Assembly: GCA_050746205.1 (NCBI GenBank)
Contig: JBOGKW010000192.1
Coordinates: forward strand, 1 to 6,258
Source: JAKAUF01 sp050746205
Lineage (GTDB): Bacteria; Acidobacteriota; Terriglobia; Terriglobales; SCQP01
Direction: 5' to 3'
Length of the DNA: 6,258 nucleotides
The notes beneath the pieces are model-generated. The model saw only the letters and a program-made list of their open reading frames with translations, was not told the DNA's origin and did not search any database. The position numbers and the translations under genes are program-made. Shown piece after piece: positions 5,121 to 6,258 of this stretch (positions are counted from its first letter, which is position 1; every line of letters starts with the position of its first letter).

Positions 5121-6194
5121 ATGCCCTCGGCTCCAGTTCGCCGCTTGACCGAAATGGCCAAAGCCGCCGGTTGAGCGAGCAAGCTGAGTCCAACGGTGTT
5201 GGACCAGGCGCTGCGCGGGCTGGCCCGCTCGGCGGATCCCAATCTGCTGGTCGGCTTTGAACATGCCGACGACGCGGCCGTGTATCAACTCACGCCCGAG
5301 CTAGCCCTGGTGCAAACCGCGGACTTCTTCACGCCCATCGTGGACGATCCCTTTCGCTTCGGCGAGATCGCCGCCGCCAATGCCCTCAGCGACATCTATG
5401 CCATGGGCGGACGGCCCCTCACGGCCCTTAGCCTGGTGGGTTTCCCGCCGGATGCGCCGCCCGAGTTGCTGGCCGCGATTTTGGCGGGCGGACAAAGCAA
5501 GCTGGACGAGGCCGGCTGCGTGCTGGCGGGGGGCCACAGCGTGCGAGACGAGGAGTTGAAGTTCGGCTTCGCGGTGAGCGGCCTCGTGCATCCGGGCCAG
5601 ATCTGGCGCAACGGCGGGGCCCGGCCCGGTGATGCCCTGGTGCTGACCAAAGCCCTGGGCACTGGCGTCATCGGCACGGCAGTGAAGCAGCGGAAGGCGC
5701 GGCCGGAACATGAGCGGGCCGCCGCCGATTCCATGGCCCAGTTGAACCGCGCCGCGGCCGAAGCGTTGCGCCGGTTCCACGCTCACGCGGTCACCGACGT
5801 GACCGGCTTCGGGCTGCTCGGACATGGGCTGGAAATGGCGCGGGCCAGCCAGGCCGCCCTCGCCACCGGGTTGCGCCTGCGGTTTTCCGCCGCCGCCCTG
5901 CCGCTCCTGCCCGGAGCGGAGGACTACGCGATCGAGTTTCAACCCCGCGGCCTGCGCGACAACCGCGCCTTCGTGGCCGCGGCAGTGGAGTTCGCGCCGG
6001 AGGTCAGCGAAGCCCGCCGCGCGCTGCTGTGTGATCCCCAGACCTCTGGCGGGTTGCTGATCGCCCTGCCAGCCGAGGAGGCCGAGGCCCTGGTGGCGGA
6101 CTTGCGCGCCGCCGGCCTGCCCGCCGCCTCCATCGGCGCGGCCGAGCCTGCGGGCGATACCCCTGGCCCGATCTGCATTCGGGTGCGGCCCTAG
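5121..6194 (+). CDS. selD: Selenide, water dikinase (selenophosphate synthetase), selenocysteine-containing
   Basis: This 357-residue cytosolic enzyme uses ATP and selenide to make selenophosphate, the selenium donor for Sec-tRNA and selenouridine. The frame reads from ATG 5121 through one TGA (codon 18) to TAG 6192-6194. The TGA falls at the catalytic position: A-G-U-A-S-K-L-S-P (16-24), aligning U18 and K21 with Cys17 and Lys20 of E. coli SelD. Next are D-P-N-L-L-V-G (39-45), D-D-A-A-V-Y (50-55), T-A-D-F-F-T-P-I-V-D (66-75), S-D-I-Y-A-M-G-G (90-97), A-G-G-H-S (136-140) and T-D-V-T-G-F-G-L-L-G-H (225-235). D51, D91 and D226 match the metal/ATP-binding Asp residues. C-D-P-Q-T-S-G-G-L-L closes the C-terminal domain. 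Length and blocks are complete and undamaged, arguing against a pseudogene. Starting at GTG 5196 would lose the catalytic residue, so a standard gene caller would truncate this gene. It is divergent from the barrel gene by 146 nt. The window shows no selA, selB or selC. Confidence 0.95.
5172..5174 (+). other. In-frame TGA read as selenocysteine (codon 18 of selD)
   Basis: TGA lies in frame between ATG 5121 and the rest of selD, precisely at the family's nucleophilic Cys/Sec site (G-U-x-x-K). Conserved sequence continues on both sides: L-T-E-M-A-K-A-A-G before and A-S-K-L-S-P after. A Shine-Dalgarno precedes the ATG and a SECIS-like hairpin follows the TGA. Chance nonsense mutation at just this codon, with everything else intact, is unlikely. 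Confidence 0.92.
5184..5207 (+). promoter_or_regulatory. Bacterial SECIS element of selD
   Basis: Downstream of the TGA the mRNA forms a perfect 7-bp stem GUCCAAC (5188-5194)/GUUGGAC (5198-5204) closed by the loop GGU (5195-5197). A bulged A (5187) and a further CUG/CAG helix (5184-5186 with 5205-5207) extend it. AGC/GCU (5178-5180 with 5210-5212) may add an outer helix across an internal loop. Loop bases fall at +24 to +26 counting the U of UGA as +1; in E. coli fdhF the SelB-contacted G23 and U24 sit almost identically in a GGU-containing loop. The bulge, distance and loop sequence all fit a SelB-recruiting element. It is inside the coding sequence, as in other bacterial selenoprotein genes. 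Confidence 0.88.
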
Positions 6195-6212
6195 CGCCGG
6201 CGACTCGCGGCG

Positions 6213-6254
6213 CCGGGCTCGCGGCACCCGGCTCGCGGCACCGGGCTCGCGGCA
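6213..6254. repeat. Tandem repeat of a 14-bp unit after selD, running to the window edge
   Basis: Three consecutive 14-bp units, CCGGGCTCGCGGCA (6213-6226, 6227-6240, 6241-6254), are identical except for one G-to-C change in the middle unit. A degenerate 16-nt version (6197-6212) lies between the selD stop and the array. Bases 6255-6258 (CCTT) may begin another unit or leave the array; the window ends there. A 6-bp stem GCGCCG (6194-6199)/CGGCGC (6208-6213) with an 8-nt loop lies at the start but has no T-run, so evidence for a terminator is weak. Confidence 0.85.
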
Positions 6255-6258
6255 CCTT

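Noticed and set aside
5121..5174. Short upstream peptide or leader ORF ending at TGA 5172-5174, or a selD pseudogene with a nonsense mutation
   Set aside because: The 17 residues are in frame with and homologous to the SelD N-terminus, the TGA is at the catalytic Sec/Cys position, and a SECIS-like hairpin follows.
5301..6227. 308-residue minus-strand open frame antisense to selD
   Set aside because: The composition is Gly/Arg/Gln-rich shadow sequence with no family features; the plus strand encodes complete SelD blocks.
6197..6258. CRISPR array
   Set aside because: The units are 14 bp, directly abutting, with no spacers, and no cas genes are present.

Overview
The window comes from a GC-rich, Gram-negative bacterium: there is a predicted outer-membrane beta-barrel with a signal peptide, a ZapA/ZapB-like division pair, and strong GGAGG-type ribosome binding sites. 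Base composition and gene style would fit an acidobacterium or another deep-branching Gram-negative lineage. That placement is inference only; no marker gene here fixes it.

Layout. A plus-strand gene cut by the left edge (1-473, unrecognised) converges, with a 7-nt gap, on a minus-strand beta-hydroxyacid dehydrogenase of the glyoxylate/succinic semialdehyde reductase type (481-1392). A 386-nt non-coding stretch (1393-1778) follows, filled with copies of a modular intergenic repeat. Next is a minus-strand block in transcription order: galU (3179-4087), mpg (2505-3182, overlapping galU by 4 nt as GTGA), a short coiled-coil ZapB-like protein (2137-2430) and zapA (1779-2063). The 236-nt gap upstream of galU carries a further copy of the repeat, with a perfect 11-bp hairpin. 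Beyond it a minus-strand outer-membrane barrel gene (4324-4974) is divergent from selD (5121-6194, plus). A 14-bp tandem repeat starts just after selD and runs into the right edge.

The most informative feature is selD. The region that looks like an ordinary open frame (from GTG 5196) lacks the catalytic N-terminus. The frame actually begins at ATG 5121, 7 nt after a GGAGG, and crosses one in-frame TGA (5172-5174) exactly where the family's catalytic Cys/Sec sits (A-G-U-A-S-K-L-S-P). Thirteen nucleotides after the TGA is a perfect 7-bp stem with a GGU loop, matching a bacterial SECIS. The gene therefore very probably encodes a selenocysteine-containing selenophosphate synthetase, an enzyme that needs its own product pathway to be made.

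The other point of interest is the intergenic repeat family: two well-conserved modules (46/49 and 35/36 identical between loci 2.5 kb apart) and an optional hairpin module. The hairpin is bounded by GACC direct repeats in one copy, and its base pairing is preserved with different sequence in another. I see no CRISPR array, tRNA, rRNA, transposase or defence system in the window.
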